Shown here one piece after another: positions 1 to 7,324 of a stretch of DNA of 64,000 bases. Position 1 is the stretch's first letter; each line of letters opens with the position of its first letter. A model generated the notes under the pieces. The model made no database searches, was not told the DNA's origin, and was given only the letters and a program-made list of their open reading frames with translations. Both the position numbers and the translations under genes were made by a program. Source of the DNA: Nocardioides sp. NBC_00368 (GTDB taxonomy: Bacteria > Actinomycetota > Actinomycetes > Propionibacteriales > Nocardioidaceae); the NCBI RefSeq assembly GCF_036090055.1, contig NZ_CP107970.1, positions 1,800,501-1,864,500 of the forward strand, written 5' to 3'.

Positions 1-47
1 CGCTCGCCCTTCTCCGGGCCGGAACCCTGCTGGCGGTGATCATCGAG

Positions 48-1397
48 TCATCCCGAGACGAGCGCCGCGGCGACCTGGTCGAGCCGGGCTCCACGTGAGG
101 CCTTGACGAGCACGACGTCGCCGGGTGCGAGGTGGCTGCGCAGCCAGTCGATCGCGGCGGCGTTGTCGGGCAGCGCCACCGCCTTCGTCCCCGCGCCGTC
201 CGCGATGACGGCGGCGGCCTCGCCGATGGTCAGGACCAGGTCGGCCCGGGTGGCGGCGTACGTCCCGACCTCGTGGTGCGCCTCGCGGCTCGCCTCGCCG
301 AGCTCGAGCATCTCGCCGAGGACGGCGATGCGACGCCTGGCCTCGATCGAGGCGAGGGCGTCGAGGCCGGCGCGGGTCGACTCGGGGTTGGCGTTGTAGG
401 AGTCGTCGATCAGCGTCGCACCGTTGGACAGGGCACGCAGCTCCATGCGCCACTTCGAGATCGACGCGGTGTCGAGCGCGGTCGCGGCCTGGCCGAGCCG
501 GACGCCGGCGGCCAGCCCCGCCGCCGCGGCCGCCGCGGCGTTGAGCGCCCAGTGGGCGCCGACGAACGGGAGCGTGACGACGACCGTGGTGCCGTCGTTC
601 CGGAGTCTGAACGAGGGCCGGCCGAGCCGGTCCAGGGCGAGGTCGCGCACGTGCACGTCCGCCCGCTCGCCGGCCCCGAACGTGAGCACCGGACCGGTGG
701 TGAGGTCACGCATCGCGAGCACCCGGGGGTCGTCGGCATGGAGCACGGCCGTACCGCCGGTCGCCATCCCGCGCACCAGCTCGCTCTTGGCGACGGCGAT
801 CGCCTCGCGCGACCCGAACTCGCCCAGGTGGGCCCGGCCGACGTTGGTCACCACGGCGATGTCGGGCGCGACCAGGCCGGTCAGCTCGGCGATGTCGCCG
901 ATGTGCCGGGCACCCATCTCGAGCACCAGGAACCTCGTCGTGGCGTCGGCGCGCAGCATCGTGAGCGGTACGCCGAGCTCGTTGTTGAACGAGCCTGAGG
1001 TCGCGACGGCCGGTGCGGCGCTCGACAGCACCGCCTCGATCATGTCCTTGGTGCTGGTCTTGCCCTGGGATCCGGTCACCGCGACCACGGTGAGCTGGTC
1101 GCGCAACAGGGCGACGACATGGGCGGCCAGCCGCTGCAGCGCGGCCCGTGCGTCGTCGACGACGACCGTCGGCAACGCCGTCGGGCGCGACCCGAGGGCA
1201 GCGACGGCGCCGGCCTCGGCGGCCTGTGGCGCGTACTCGTGGCCGTCGGTGTGCTCGCCCGCGAACGCGACGAAGAGGCCGCCCGGGTCGGCCCCGCGAC
1301 CGTCGATCACGGCCGGGGCGCTGACCGTCACCGAGCCGTCGCCGATGACCTTCCCGCCGACCAACGAGGCTATTTCGTCCAAGCTGAGGGGAATCAT
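48..1397 (-). CDS. murF: UDP-N-acetylmuramoyl-tripeptide--D-alanyl-D-alanine ligase (MurF paralogue of a van cluster)
   Basis: Cytoplasmic Mur ligase of 449 aa that adds the terminal dipeptide (here probably D-Ala-D-Lac) to UDP-MurNAc-tripeptide with ATP. The start is the ATG at 1395-1397 because the protein then begins MIPLSLDEIASLVGG, the usual MurF N-terminus. Reading further upstream in the frame gives non-MurF sequence. An N-terminal substrate-binding domain (about 1-95) is followed by the ATP-binding P-loop GSQGKTSTKD and by NNELGVPLT, EMGARHIGDI and the DDSYNANPES motif of the C-terminal domain. It is divergent from vanH. In the glycopeptide producer Actinoplanes teichomyceticus I recall a dedicated second murF beside vanHAX, so this is probably such a depsipeptide-tolerant paralogue rather than the housekeeping murF. 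That specialisation is inference. Its start codon lies in a hairpin loop (1384-1405). Confidence 0.92.
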   Translation of the reverse strand: MIPLSLDEIASLVGGKVIGDGSVTVSAPAVIDGRGADPGGLFVAFAGEHTDGHEYAPQAAEAGAVAALGSRPTALPTVVVDDARAALQRLAAHVVALLRDQLTVVAVTGSQGKTSTKDMIEAVLSSAAPAVATSGSFNNELGVPLTMLRADATTRFLVLEMGARHIGDIAELTGLVAPDIAVVTNVGRAHLGEFGSREAIAVAKSELVRGMATGGTAVLHADDPRVLAMRDLTTGPVLTFGAGERADVHVRDLALDRLGRPSFRLRNDGTTVVVTLPFVGAHWALNAAAAAAAGLAAGVRLGQAATALDTASISKWRMELRALSNGATLIDDSYNANPESTRAGLDALASIEARRRIAVLGEMLELGEASREAHHEVGTYAATRADLVLTIGEAAAVIADGAGTKAVALPDNAAAIDWLRSHLAPGDVVLVKASRGARLDQVAAALVSG

Positions 1398-1405
1398 CCC
1401 CTCAG
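1384..1405 (-). promoter_or_regulatory. Perfect hairpin enclosing the murF ribosome binding site and start codon
   Basis: In the murF mRNA sense the 8-nt arms CTGAGGGG and CCCCTCAG are perfectly complementary. They are separated by the 6-nt loop ATGATT, whose first three bases are the murF start codon. The 5' arm holds the only good Shine-Dalgarno match (GAGGGG); the 3' arm is codons 3-5. Folded, it would hide the ribosome binding site. The structure is visible in the sequence; a translational control role is inference. Confidence 0.55.
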
Positions 1406-1443
1406 TCTTGGAAATCCCTTGTTGCCGGCGTGTATCCGCTAAT

Positions 1444-1500
1444 CGATATGCGCACGATAACTCCAGCCGGCCTCGTGTTCTACCTATCGTCGGCATATCG
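1444..1500. promoter_or_regulatory. Divergent murF/vanH operator: imperfect inverted repeat with 11-bp-spaced half sites (probable VanR site)
   Basis: The arm CGATATGCGCACGATA (1444-1459) and the arm TATCGTCGGCATATCG (1485-1500) are inverted copies matching at 14 of 16 positions, 25 bp apart. Within the right arm TATCG occurs twice, 11 bp apart (1485 and 1496), and the left arm mirrors this. Tandem half sites one helical turn apart are the usual layout for OmpR-family response regulators, the family of VanR. The element lies in an AT-richer stretch between the two divergent start codons. No vanR or vanS gene is in the window, so the regulator assignment is inferred. Confidence 0.55.
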
Positions 1501-1547
1501 GAAATTCCATACGGAGTCGCAACCGCACCTTCGGTTTGCTGGCCTCG

Positions 1548-2585
1548 ATGATCTACCACGAGCCGACCCTGACGGCGCCGACCGAGCCGACGGCGCACCC
1601 CGCGATCTCGCCGACCGTCGGGATCACGGTCTATGGCTGCGCCCCTGATGAGGGCCGACTTTTCGACTCCCTGGCGTCCGCCCACGGCGTCTCGCTGACC
1701 ACCACCACCGAGCCGGTCCGCGAGGACAACGCCGATCTCGCCCGCGGCGACCGGTGCATCAGCGTCAGCCACAAGTCGCCGATATCGAACGAGACCCTCC
1801 TCGCTCTGCAAAGGCTCGGGGTTCGGTATATCTCGACGCGAAGCGTCGGTTTCAACCACATCGATGTCGACTTCGCCGCGAGCATCGGGATAACCGTCGG
1901 AAACGTCTCCTATTCACCCGACTCGGTCGCCGATTACACCCTGATGCTGATGCTCATGGCGGTGCGCCAGGCGAAGGCGATGGTCCGGCGCACGGACGCG
2001 CACGACTACCGACCGCCGACCGCCCGGGGGCGCGAGCTTCGCGACCTGACCGTCGGTGTCGTCGGGACCGGGAGGATCGGCGCGGCCGTCGTCGACCGGC
2101 TGCTCGGCTTCGGCTGCCACGTGCTCGCCTACGACATCCGGCCCCGGTCCGCCGTCGACGGGGTCGAGCACGTCGACCTCGACACCCTGGTCGAGCGCAG
2201 CGACATCGTCACGCTCCACACGCCGCTCAGCGAGGAGTCGCACCACCTGCTCGACCGGCGCCGCATCGACCGGATGCGGCCCGGAGCGTACGTCGTCAAC
2301 ACCGGTCGTGGCGCGCTCATCGAGACGCCGGCACTCGTCGCGGCGCTCGAGGACGGCCGGCTGGGTGGCGCGGCCCTGGATGTCATCGAGGGCGAGGACG
2401 GCATCTTCTACGCCGACCTCCGCGGACGCGAGCTCCCCAACGACTGGCTGTCCCGGCTCCAGGAGCTGCCGAATGTGCTGGTCAGCCCCCACATCGCCTA
2501 CTTCACCGACCATGCCCTCATGGACACGGTCGAGAACTCCATCGTGAACTGTCGAGAATTCGAAAGCAGGTTTCAGCATGTCTAA
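1548..2585 (+). CDS. vanH: D-lactate dehydrogenase VanH
   Basis: NAD(P)H-dependent D-2-hydroxyacid dehydrogenase of 345 aa that reduces pyruvate to the D-lactate used by the neighbouring ligase. The VanH hallmarks are GITVYGCAPDEGR near the N-terminus, ISVSHKSPIS, YISTRSVGFNHID and GITVGNVSYSPDSVADYT. The Rossmann loop is GVVGTGRIGAAV. Catalytic Arg, Glu and His lie in NTGRGALIE, AALDVIEGEDG and VSPHIAYFTD. I take the ATG at 1548; an in-frame TTG lies 12 bp upstream, and either leaves about 24 residues before the GITVYG block, so the N-terminus is somewhat extended. No strong ribosome binding site precedes it. The stop overlaps the vanA start by 8 bp. Confidence 0.95.
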   Translation: MIYHEPTLTAPTEPTAHPAISPTVGITVYGCAPDEGRLFDSLASAHGVSLTTTTEPVREDNADLARGDRCISVSHKSPISNETLLALQRLGVRYISTRSVGFNHIDVDFAASIGITVGNVSYSPDSVADYTLMLMLMAVRQAKAMVRRTDAHDYRPPTARGRELRDLTVGVVGTGRIGAAVVDRLLGFGCHVLAYDIRPRSAVDGVEHVDLDTLVERSDIVTLHTPLSEESHHLLDRRRIDRMRPGAYVVNTGRGALIETPALVAALEDGRLGGAALDVIEGEDGIFYADLRGRELPNDWLSRLQELPNVLVSPHIAYFTDHALMDTVENSIVNCREFESRFQHV

Positions 2586-3642
2586 GGTCAAGGTCGGCAT
2601 CATCTTCGGTGGCGTCTTCGAGGAGCACCCCGTCTCGGTGAAGTCGGCGCAAGAGGTCGCCAGGCATCTCGACACCGACACCTACGAGGCCTACTGGATC
2701 GGCATCACGAAGAGCGGTGACTGGCGCCTGTGCGACGGTCCTGAGGCCAGCTGGGAGGACGGCGCCCACCGCCCGGTGGTGCTCTCCCCAGACCGCAGCG
2801 TCCACGGGCTGCTCGTCCTCGACCAGGACGACCACGGCGGCAGCTACGAGACCATTCGGCTCGATGTCGTGCTCCCGGTCCTGCACGGCAAGCTCGGCGA
2901 GGACGGCGCGCCCCAGGGGCTCTTCGAGCTCTCCGGGATCCCGTACGTCGGCTGCGACGTGCAGAGCTCGGCGCTGTGCATGGACAAGTCGCTGGCCTAC
3001 ACGGTCGTCGCCGCGGCCGGTATCGCGACGCCGGCGTGCTGGACGCTGTTCCCCGGCGACACAGTGCAGACTATTGGCGATCCCGGCGAACTCCCCTATC
3101 CGGTCTTCGTGAAGCCGGCCCGCTCCGGGTCGTCTTTCGGGGTCAGCAAGGTGAGCTCGGCCGCGGAGCTGGACGAGGCGGTGGCGACCGCGAGGCAGTA
3201 CGACGAGAAGGTGCTCATCGAGGAGGGGGTCGTGGCCGAGGAGATCGGCTGTGCGATCCTCGGCAACGGCTCCGAGCTGGTCACCGGGGAGGTCGACCAC
3301 GTCGCGCTCTCGCACGGCTTCTTCAAGATCCACCAGGAGGACGCCCCCGAGACCGGCTCTGAGAACGCGACCTTCATCGTGCCCGCCGACATCCCGGCCG
3401 AGGCGCGGGAGCTGGTCAGGACCGAGGCGCAGCGGGTCTACCGCGCGCTGGGATGCCGGGGCCTGGCGCGGGTCGACATGTTCCTGAAGGCCGACGGCAC
3501 CGTGGTGCTCAACGAGGTCAACACCCTGCCCGGGCTCACCTCCTACAGCCGCTACCCGCGGATGATGGCGGCGGCCGGGATCTCGATGGCCGAGCTCCTC
3601 GACCGCGCGATCGCCCTCGCGCTGGAGGAGACGGTCCGATGA
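2578..3642 (+). CDS. vanA: D-alanine--D-lactate ligase (VanA-type)
   Basis: ATP-grasp ligase of 354 aa that joins D-Ala to D-lactate, replacing the D-Ala-D-Ala target of glycopeptide antibiotics. Ligase blocks are GIIFGGVFEEHPVSVKSAQ, the glycine-rich HGKLGEDGAPQG, VGCDVQSSALCMDK, PVFVKPARSGSSFGVSKV, IEEGVVAEEIGCAI and NEVNTLPGLTSYSRYP. The omega-loop reads FFKIHQEDAPETGSENA with His at about residue 252. That is the depsipeptide-ligase signature (His244 in enterococcal VanA), in place of the Tyr-containing loop of ordinary Ddl. It sits between vanH and vanX with coding overlaps on both sides, so all three are made from one message. Whether to call it VanA or another D-Lac ligase subtype needs a phylogeny. 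Confidence 0.95.
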   Translation: MSKVKVGIIFGGVFEEHPVSVKSAQEVARHLDTDTYEAYWIGITKSGDWRLCDGPEASWEDGAHRPVVLSPDRSVHGLLVLDQDDHGGSYETIRLDVVLPVLHGKLGEDGAPQGLFELSGIPYVGCDVQSSALCMDKSLAYTVVAAAGIATPACWTLFPGDTVQTIGDPGELPYPVFVKPARSGSSFGVSKVSSAAELDEAVATARQYDEKVLIEEGVVAEEIGCAILGNGSELVTGEVDHVALSHGFFKIHQEDAPETGSENATFIVPADIPAEARELVRTEAQRVYRALGCRGLARVDMFLKADGTVVLNEVNTLPGLTSYSRYPRMMAAAGISMAELLDRAIALALEETVR

Positions 3643-4253
3643 GGGAGGGCTTCGCCTTCGTCGACGAGCTGGTGCCGGGCATCCGCTGGGACAGCAAGTA
3701 CGCCACCTGGGACAACTTCACCGGCAAGCCGGTCGACGGCTACCTGGTCAACCGGATCGTCGGGACCCGCGAGCTGTGCGCCGCGCTCGCCCAGGCACGG
3801 GACAAGGCCGCGGCTCTCGGCTTCGGGATCCTGCTGTGGGACGGCTACCGCCCCCAGCGCGCGGTCGACGCGTTCCTGCGCTGGGCCGAGGAACCCGCCT
3901 CGGCCGACGACGAACGCAAGCGGATCCACTACCCCGCGATCACCCGTCCGGAGATGTTCGAGAAGGGATACGTCGCCACCAAGTCCGGCCACAGCCGCGG
4001 CAGCACCGTCGACCTGACCCTCTTCTCCCTGGCCACCGGCGCGCTGCTCGACATGGGCGGGGACCACGACCTGATGGACGAGATCTCCCACCACGGCGCG
4101 GCCGGTGTCTCGGAGGCCGCAGCACGCAACCGGTCGCACCTGTGCTCGGTGATGGAGTCGTGCGGATTCAGTCGCTACCAGAACGAGTGGTGGCACTACT
4201 CGCTGATCCAGGAGCCCTACCCGGAGACCTACTTCGACTTCCCGGTCGGCTGA
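3639..4253 (+). CDS. vanX: D-Ala-D-Ala dipeptidase VanX
   Basis: Cytoplasmic zinc dipeptidase of 204 aa that hydrolyses D-Ala-D-Ala made by the housekeeping ligase, so only D-Ala-D-Lac reaches the cell wall. Zinc ligands are visible as His118 and Asp125 in SGHSRGSTVDLT and His186 in NEWWHY, with catalytic Glu183 and the transition-state Arg71 in WDGYRPQRAV. The N-terminus FVDELVPGIRWDSKYATWDNFTG is typical. The ATG overlaps the vanA stop (ATGA). The 3' end overlaps the convergent CHAD gene by 25 bp. Length and motifs are complete, so it should be active. Confidence 0.96.
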   Translation: MREGFAFVDELVPGIRWDSKYATWDNFTGKPVDGYLVNRIVGTRELCAALAQARDKAAALGFGILLWDGYRPQRAVDAFLRWAEEPASADDERKRIHYPAITRPEMFEKGYVATKSGHSRGSTVDLTLFSLATGALLDMGGDHDLMDEISHHGAAGVSEAAARNRSHLCSVMESCGFSRYQNEWWHYSLIQEPYPETYFDFPVG

Positions 4254-5095
4254 TCCAGCCAGCCACGGACCTTGGAGCGCTTCGCCTTCTTCCAGACGGG
4301 GGCGAACCGCTCCTCGGCGTCGTCGGCCGCCGTCATCTCCGTATGGAGGAGCTGGAGGAGGGTGTCGTCGCGCTCCGGGAGCTCCTCGATCGCCCGGATC
4401 GTGACCACGGAGTCGTTGAGATCACCGAGGGTCGACTGGATCGACCTGGTGGCATCGGCGAGGCGCTCGGCGTCCTTGCCGAAGACCTCTCGCAGCGACT
4501 CCGCGGCATAGCGGGTGCGCTTGGCCTTCTTGCGCGCCTCGTGGAGCTGCAGGCGTCGTTCACCGGGATCAGCGGCGCACTCGGCGGCCTCGACCGCGGA
4601 CTCCAGGCGCCGCCAGCTCTTGCGGACGCGCTTGCGCAGCCCCTTCCTGCCCGGCGCCCCGTCCGACCAGGGAAAGCCGTCGGTCGCAGCCAGCGCCGCG
4701 ACGAGTGTGCGGTAACGCTCGCCGTCCAGCTCCGGCAGGAGCCGGGCTCGCCCGACGGCCTGGCGCTCGGCCAGGGCGGCCCGGAGCGCGTCGACACCGG
4801 ACGGTGCCGGACCGTGCTCGGCCGCCCAGCGGCGGATCCGTTTGCGGAGCACTTCGGCGTCGCGTACGTCTCCGAGGAGGGCACCCAGCCACTTCAGCTC
4901 GTCGCGGAGCGGCTCGGTCTGCTCCGGGTCGAGGAACGGGCGGTAGGTCGCCAGGACGCTGCGCATCCTGCGTACGGTCACGCGCATCTGGTGGACCGAG
5001 TCCTCCTCGTCACGCAGCACGAGCCGGCCCCAGCGGTGGAGCGCGGCCACCTGGTCGCGCCACCACTCGCCGACCGGCTCGTGTGGATGACTCAT
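4229..5095 (-). CDS. CHAD domain protein (polyphosphate-associated)
   Basis: 288-aa soluble helical protein starting at the ATG at 5095 (MSHPHEPVGEWW). The CHAD domain spans nearly the whole length, with conserved His/Arg/Lys in EDSVHQMRVTVRRMRS, the DVRDAEVLRKRIRRW helix and the second-half mirror LHEARKKAKRTRYAAE. CHAD proteins bind polyphosphate and are often fused or adjacent to CYTH (triphosphate tunnel) domains; no CYTH domain is visible here. It lies 10 bp downstream of the YhgE-like gene on the same strand and is probably co-transcribed with it under the TetR regulator. The biochemical role is unknown beyond the family. Confidence 0.85.
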   Translation of the reverse strand: MSHPHEPVGEWWRDQVAALHRWGRLVLRDEEDSVHQMRVTVRRMRSVLATYRPFLDPEQTEPLRDELKWLGALLGDVRDAEVLRKRIRRWAAEHGPAPSGVDALRAALAERQAVGRARLLPELDGERYRTLVAALAATDGFPWSDGAPGRKGLRKRVRKSWRRLESAVEAAECAADPGERRLQLHEARKKAKRTRYAAESLREVFGKDAERLADATRSIQSTLGDLNDSVVTIRAIEELPERDDTLLQLLHTEMTAADDAEERFAPVWKKAKRSKVRGWLDQPTGKSK

Positions 5096-5105
5096 CCCTC
5101 TATTA

Positions 5106-6101
5106 CTACCGTGCCACGGCGTCCAGGTCACGCTCGGTCCGCTGGGTGCTCTCGGCCTCGGCGCTGCCCTTCTCGCGGTGCGGGAGCACGGTCAGGAGCA
5201 GGCCGACCCCGGCCCAGCAGGCCAGGACGATGAGCGGCGTGGCGGTGCCCGCGCCGTCGAAGAAGGAGAAGCCGCGCAGCGCCGACCCGGCCGCGCCCGG
5301 GGGCATCAGCTGACCGAGCCAGCCGAACGGCACCATCTCCGGTGCGGAGGTGATCCCGGAGAGCGGGTTGCCGACCAGCAGGATGAGCAGGGCGACGATG
5401 CCCACGCCTGCGGTGCCGATGAGGTGCCGCAGCCCGACGATCGGGAGCGCGACGGCGAGGATGCCGAGGGCGACGACGCCGGCGTTGGCCAGGTAGCTGC
5501 CCTCCAGGGCGCCGAGCCAGCCCTGGACCACGCCGGTCATCGCGAGACCGCCACCGATCGCGATCAGGAAGGCGGCCGCGACCCGGTCGCGGGTGCGCGT
5601 CAGCACCAGAGAGGTGATGGCGCCGGCCATGATGCCACCGATGACCAGCGGCAGCGCCGAGGCACCGAAGACGACGCCGCGCGGGTCGTCCTCCGCGCTG
5701 GCCACGACATCGGTCACCTGGGGCGGGGTGCCGGTCTCGGCACCCATGGCGGCGGCCATCTGGGTGAGCTGTTGGGCGACGTTGGCACTGGCGGCCGAGG
5801 CGACCAGCACCTCCTGGCCCGCGGGACCGACGACGATCGCGCCGTACGCCTCCCGGTCCTCGATCGCATCCACCGCCTCCTCACGGTCGGCGACGGCAGT
5901 GATGTCGAAGGCGTCCTCCCCCGCGTTGGCGGCCAGCTGGGTCTCGATCTGGGTGACCGCGGCCTCGGGGCCGGCGACGACCAACGGCAGGGATCTCGGC
6001 TCGAGCTCGCTGGTGGGCCAGGCGAACGCGGAGATGAGCAGCGTGAGCAAGGTGACCAGACCGAGGCTGACCCCGATCACGGCTTTCACTGACTTGGGCA
6101 T
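5106..6101 (-). CDS. YhgE/ABC-2-type membrane protein
   Basis: 331-aa integral membrane protein. I start at the ATG at 6101 (MPKSVKAVIGVSLG), since the 11 upstream codons overlap the operator. One N-terminal membrane segment (about 7-28) is followed by an extracytoplasmic domain of about 130 residues (LVVAGPEAAVTQIETQL to about PRGVVFGA). A cluster of about five or six membrane helices then runs from roughly residue 150 to 310. This is the layout of YhgE/Pip-like and ABC-2-type permeases. No partner ATPase is adjacent. Divergent from the TetR gene and flanked by its candidate operators, it resembles TetR-controlled exporters of toxic amphiphiles, but the substrate is unknown. Confidence 0.7.
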   Translation of the reverse strand: MPKSVKAVIGVSLGLVTLLTLLISAFAWPTSELEPRSLPLVVAGPEAAVTQIETQLAANAGEDAFDITAVADREEAVDAIEDREAYGAIVVGPAGQEVLVASAASANVAQQLTQMAAAMGAETGTPPQVTDVVASAEDDPRGVVFGASALPLVIGGIMAGAITSLVLTRTRDRVAAAFLIAIGGGLAMTGVVQGWLGALEGSYLANAGVVALGILAVALPIVGLRHLIGTAGVGIVALLILLVGNPLSGITSAPEMVPFGWLGQLMPPGAAGSALRGFSFFDGAGTATPLIVLACWAGVGLLLTVLPHREKGSAEAESTQRTERDLDAVAR

Positions 6102-6121
6102 ATCGGCTTCCTTCTTAAAAA

Positions 6122-6192
6122 AACGAATGTTCATTCTCTTTGAGGGTCACTCTCCTCCGTCTCGCCGGATTTATCAAGAATGAATGTTCGTT
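6122..6192. promoter_or_regulatory. Paired TetR operators in the divergent promoter
   Basis: AACGAATGTTCATTC (6122-6136) and GAATGAATGTTCGTT (6178-6192) are near-perfect inverted copies of each other (13 of 15 when one is reverse-complemented). Each is itself a degenerate palindrome around GAATGTTC. They flank the start regions of the membrane protein and the TetR gene, so one regulator could repress both. The sequence relation is direct; binding by the adjacent TetR is inferred. Confidence 0.65.
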
Positions 6193-6215
6193 TTCTTTTG
6201 AGGTATGCTTCCGCC

Positions 6216-6854
6216 ATGCCGAAGATCAGCGAGGAGCACCGCGCCGAGAAGCGCCAGCAGATCATCGCGGCGACGCTGCGCTGCGTGGAGCGTGACGGCT
6301 TCCACAAGACGACGATGGCCGCGGTCGTCAAGGAGTCCGGCCTGTCCGCAGGTTCGGTCTACACCTACTTCCGCGGCAAGAGCGACATCATCCGTGCGAT
6401 CGCCGAGTCAGGCCTGACGACCATCGCAGAGGCGATCACCCGGTTCACCCCGGATCCGGCCTCCGGAGCGGCCGCTCCCCCGCCGGAGCTGGCGATCGAG
6501 GCCGCGACCCAGCACCTCCTCGACCTCTCCGAGGAGCTCGGCGTCGACCTCCCCAAGATCGCCCTGCAGACCTGGGCCGAGGCCGCCCGTGACCCCGAGG
6601 TCCGCGAGCTGATGGCGCCCGAGGCGCGGCGGATCCGCGGCGCCTGGCGCACCTACGCCGAGGCCGCCATCGCGGCCGGCCGGTTCCGCCCGGACGCCGA
6701 TCCCGAGGGCATCGCGATGGTCCTCACCGGCCTGCTGCCCGGCTTCATCCTGCAGCGGCTCATGCTGGGCGACGTGACCCCGAAGGTCTACGCCGCCGGT
6801 CTCACCGACCTGCTGGACTACCCGGCCCGAGCCGCCCAGCGGGCCACCCAGTAA
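6216..6854 (+). CDS. TetR/AcrR family transcriptional regulator
   Basis: 212-aa one-component repressor starting at the ATG at 6216 (MPKISEEHRAEKR). The N-terminal helix-turn-helix is clear: QQIIAATLRCVERDGFHKTTMAAVVKESGLSAGSVYTYFRGKSDII. A helical ligand-binding domain fills the rest, with LPGFILQRLMLGD near the end. It is divergent from the YhgE-like gene and probably controls it, the downstream CHAD gene and itself through the operators at 6122-6192. The ligand is unknown. Its 3' end overlaps the convergent gene at 6818 by 37 bp. Confidence 0.9.
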   Translation: MPKISEEHRAEKRQQIIAATLRCVERDGFHKTTMAAVVKESGLSAGSVYTYFRGKSDIIRAIAESGLTTIAEAITRFTPDPASGAAAPPPELAIEAATQHLLDLSEELGVDLPKIALQTWAEAARDPEVRELMAPEARRIRGAWRTYAEAAIAAGRFRPDADPEGIAMVLTGLLPGFILQRLMLGDVTPKVYAAGLTDLLDYPARAAQRATQ

Positions 6855-7324
6855 CGCACCCCGTAGGGGTCGTCGTCGTAGTCGACCGCCACCGTCCCGA
6901 CGCCACGCAGCAGGCCGGCCGCCTCCACGATCGGGCCGACGTCGGCCCACAGCTCCTCGGCCAGGCCGAGATCGAGCGCGCCGAGCGCCTCGGGATCGGG
7001 CGCGGCCAACGCCTTGCCGAGCACGTCGTCGAAGTCGGCGGCTCGTGGGTCGAGGTGGCCGGGCGCCTTCTCGCTGCGGCGGGCCGAGCCGTTCCCGACG
7101 ATGAGGTACGCCGCCTCCTCGTCCGTCACCGGCACCGCACCGACCTCGGCCAGCAGGGCCGCGGCGACGCGGGCGCCCTGCGCACCGGCGATCACGCGTA
7201 CGTCCTCGCCCAGCCAGGCCACCGCGGCCAGGCAGGCGGAGCGGAGCTCGTCGACGGGGTCGTCGAGCGAGGCGTACTCCGGCAGCAGGGCCAGGCATCC
7301 TGGAACCAGCGCCACTCGCGTCAC
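6818..7324 (-). CDS. Class III extradiol dioxygenase subunit B-like protein, function unknown
   Basis: 168-aa soluble protein starting MTRVALVPGCLALLPEYASLDDPVDELR, a start I recognise from actinobacterial proteins annotated as extradiol dioxygenase B-like (LigB-like fold). The middle segment AAYLIVGNGSARRSEKAPGHLDPRAADFD resembles that family's core. It lacks an obvious full set of metal-binding residues, so dioxygenase activity is doubtful. Its start overlaps the folP2 stop (ATGA), making it the third gene of the gpgS-folP2 operon. The link to that pathway is positional only. Confidence 0.65.
   Translation of the reverse strand: MTRVALVPGCLALLPEYASLDDPVDELRSACLAAVAWLGEDVRVIAGAQGARVAAALLAEVGAVPVTDEEAAYLIVGNGSARRSEKAPGHLDPRAADFDDVLGKALAAPDPEALGALDLGLAEELWADVGPIVEAAGLLRGVGTVAVDYDDDPYGVRYWVARWAARAG

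Noticed and set aside
1..47. Left-edge fragment
   Set aside because: Only 47 bases before the murF stop codon; no gene can be supported.
1430..1648. Short frame in the murF/vanH promoter
   Set aside because: It lies across the operator repeats and the vanH start in another frame, with no ribosome binding site.
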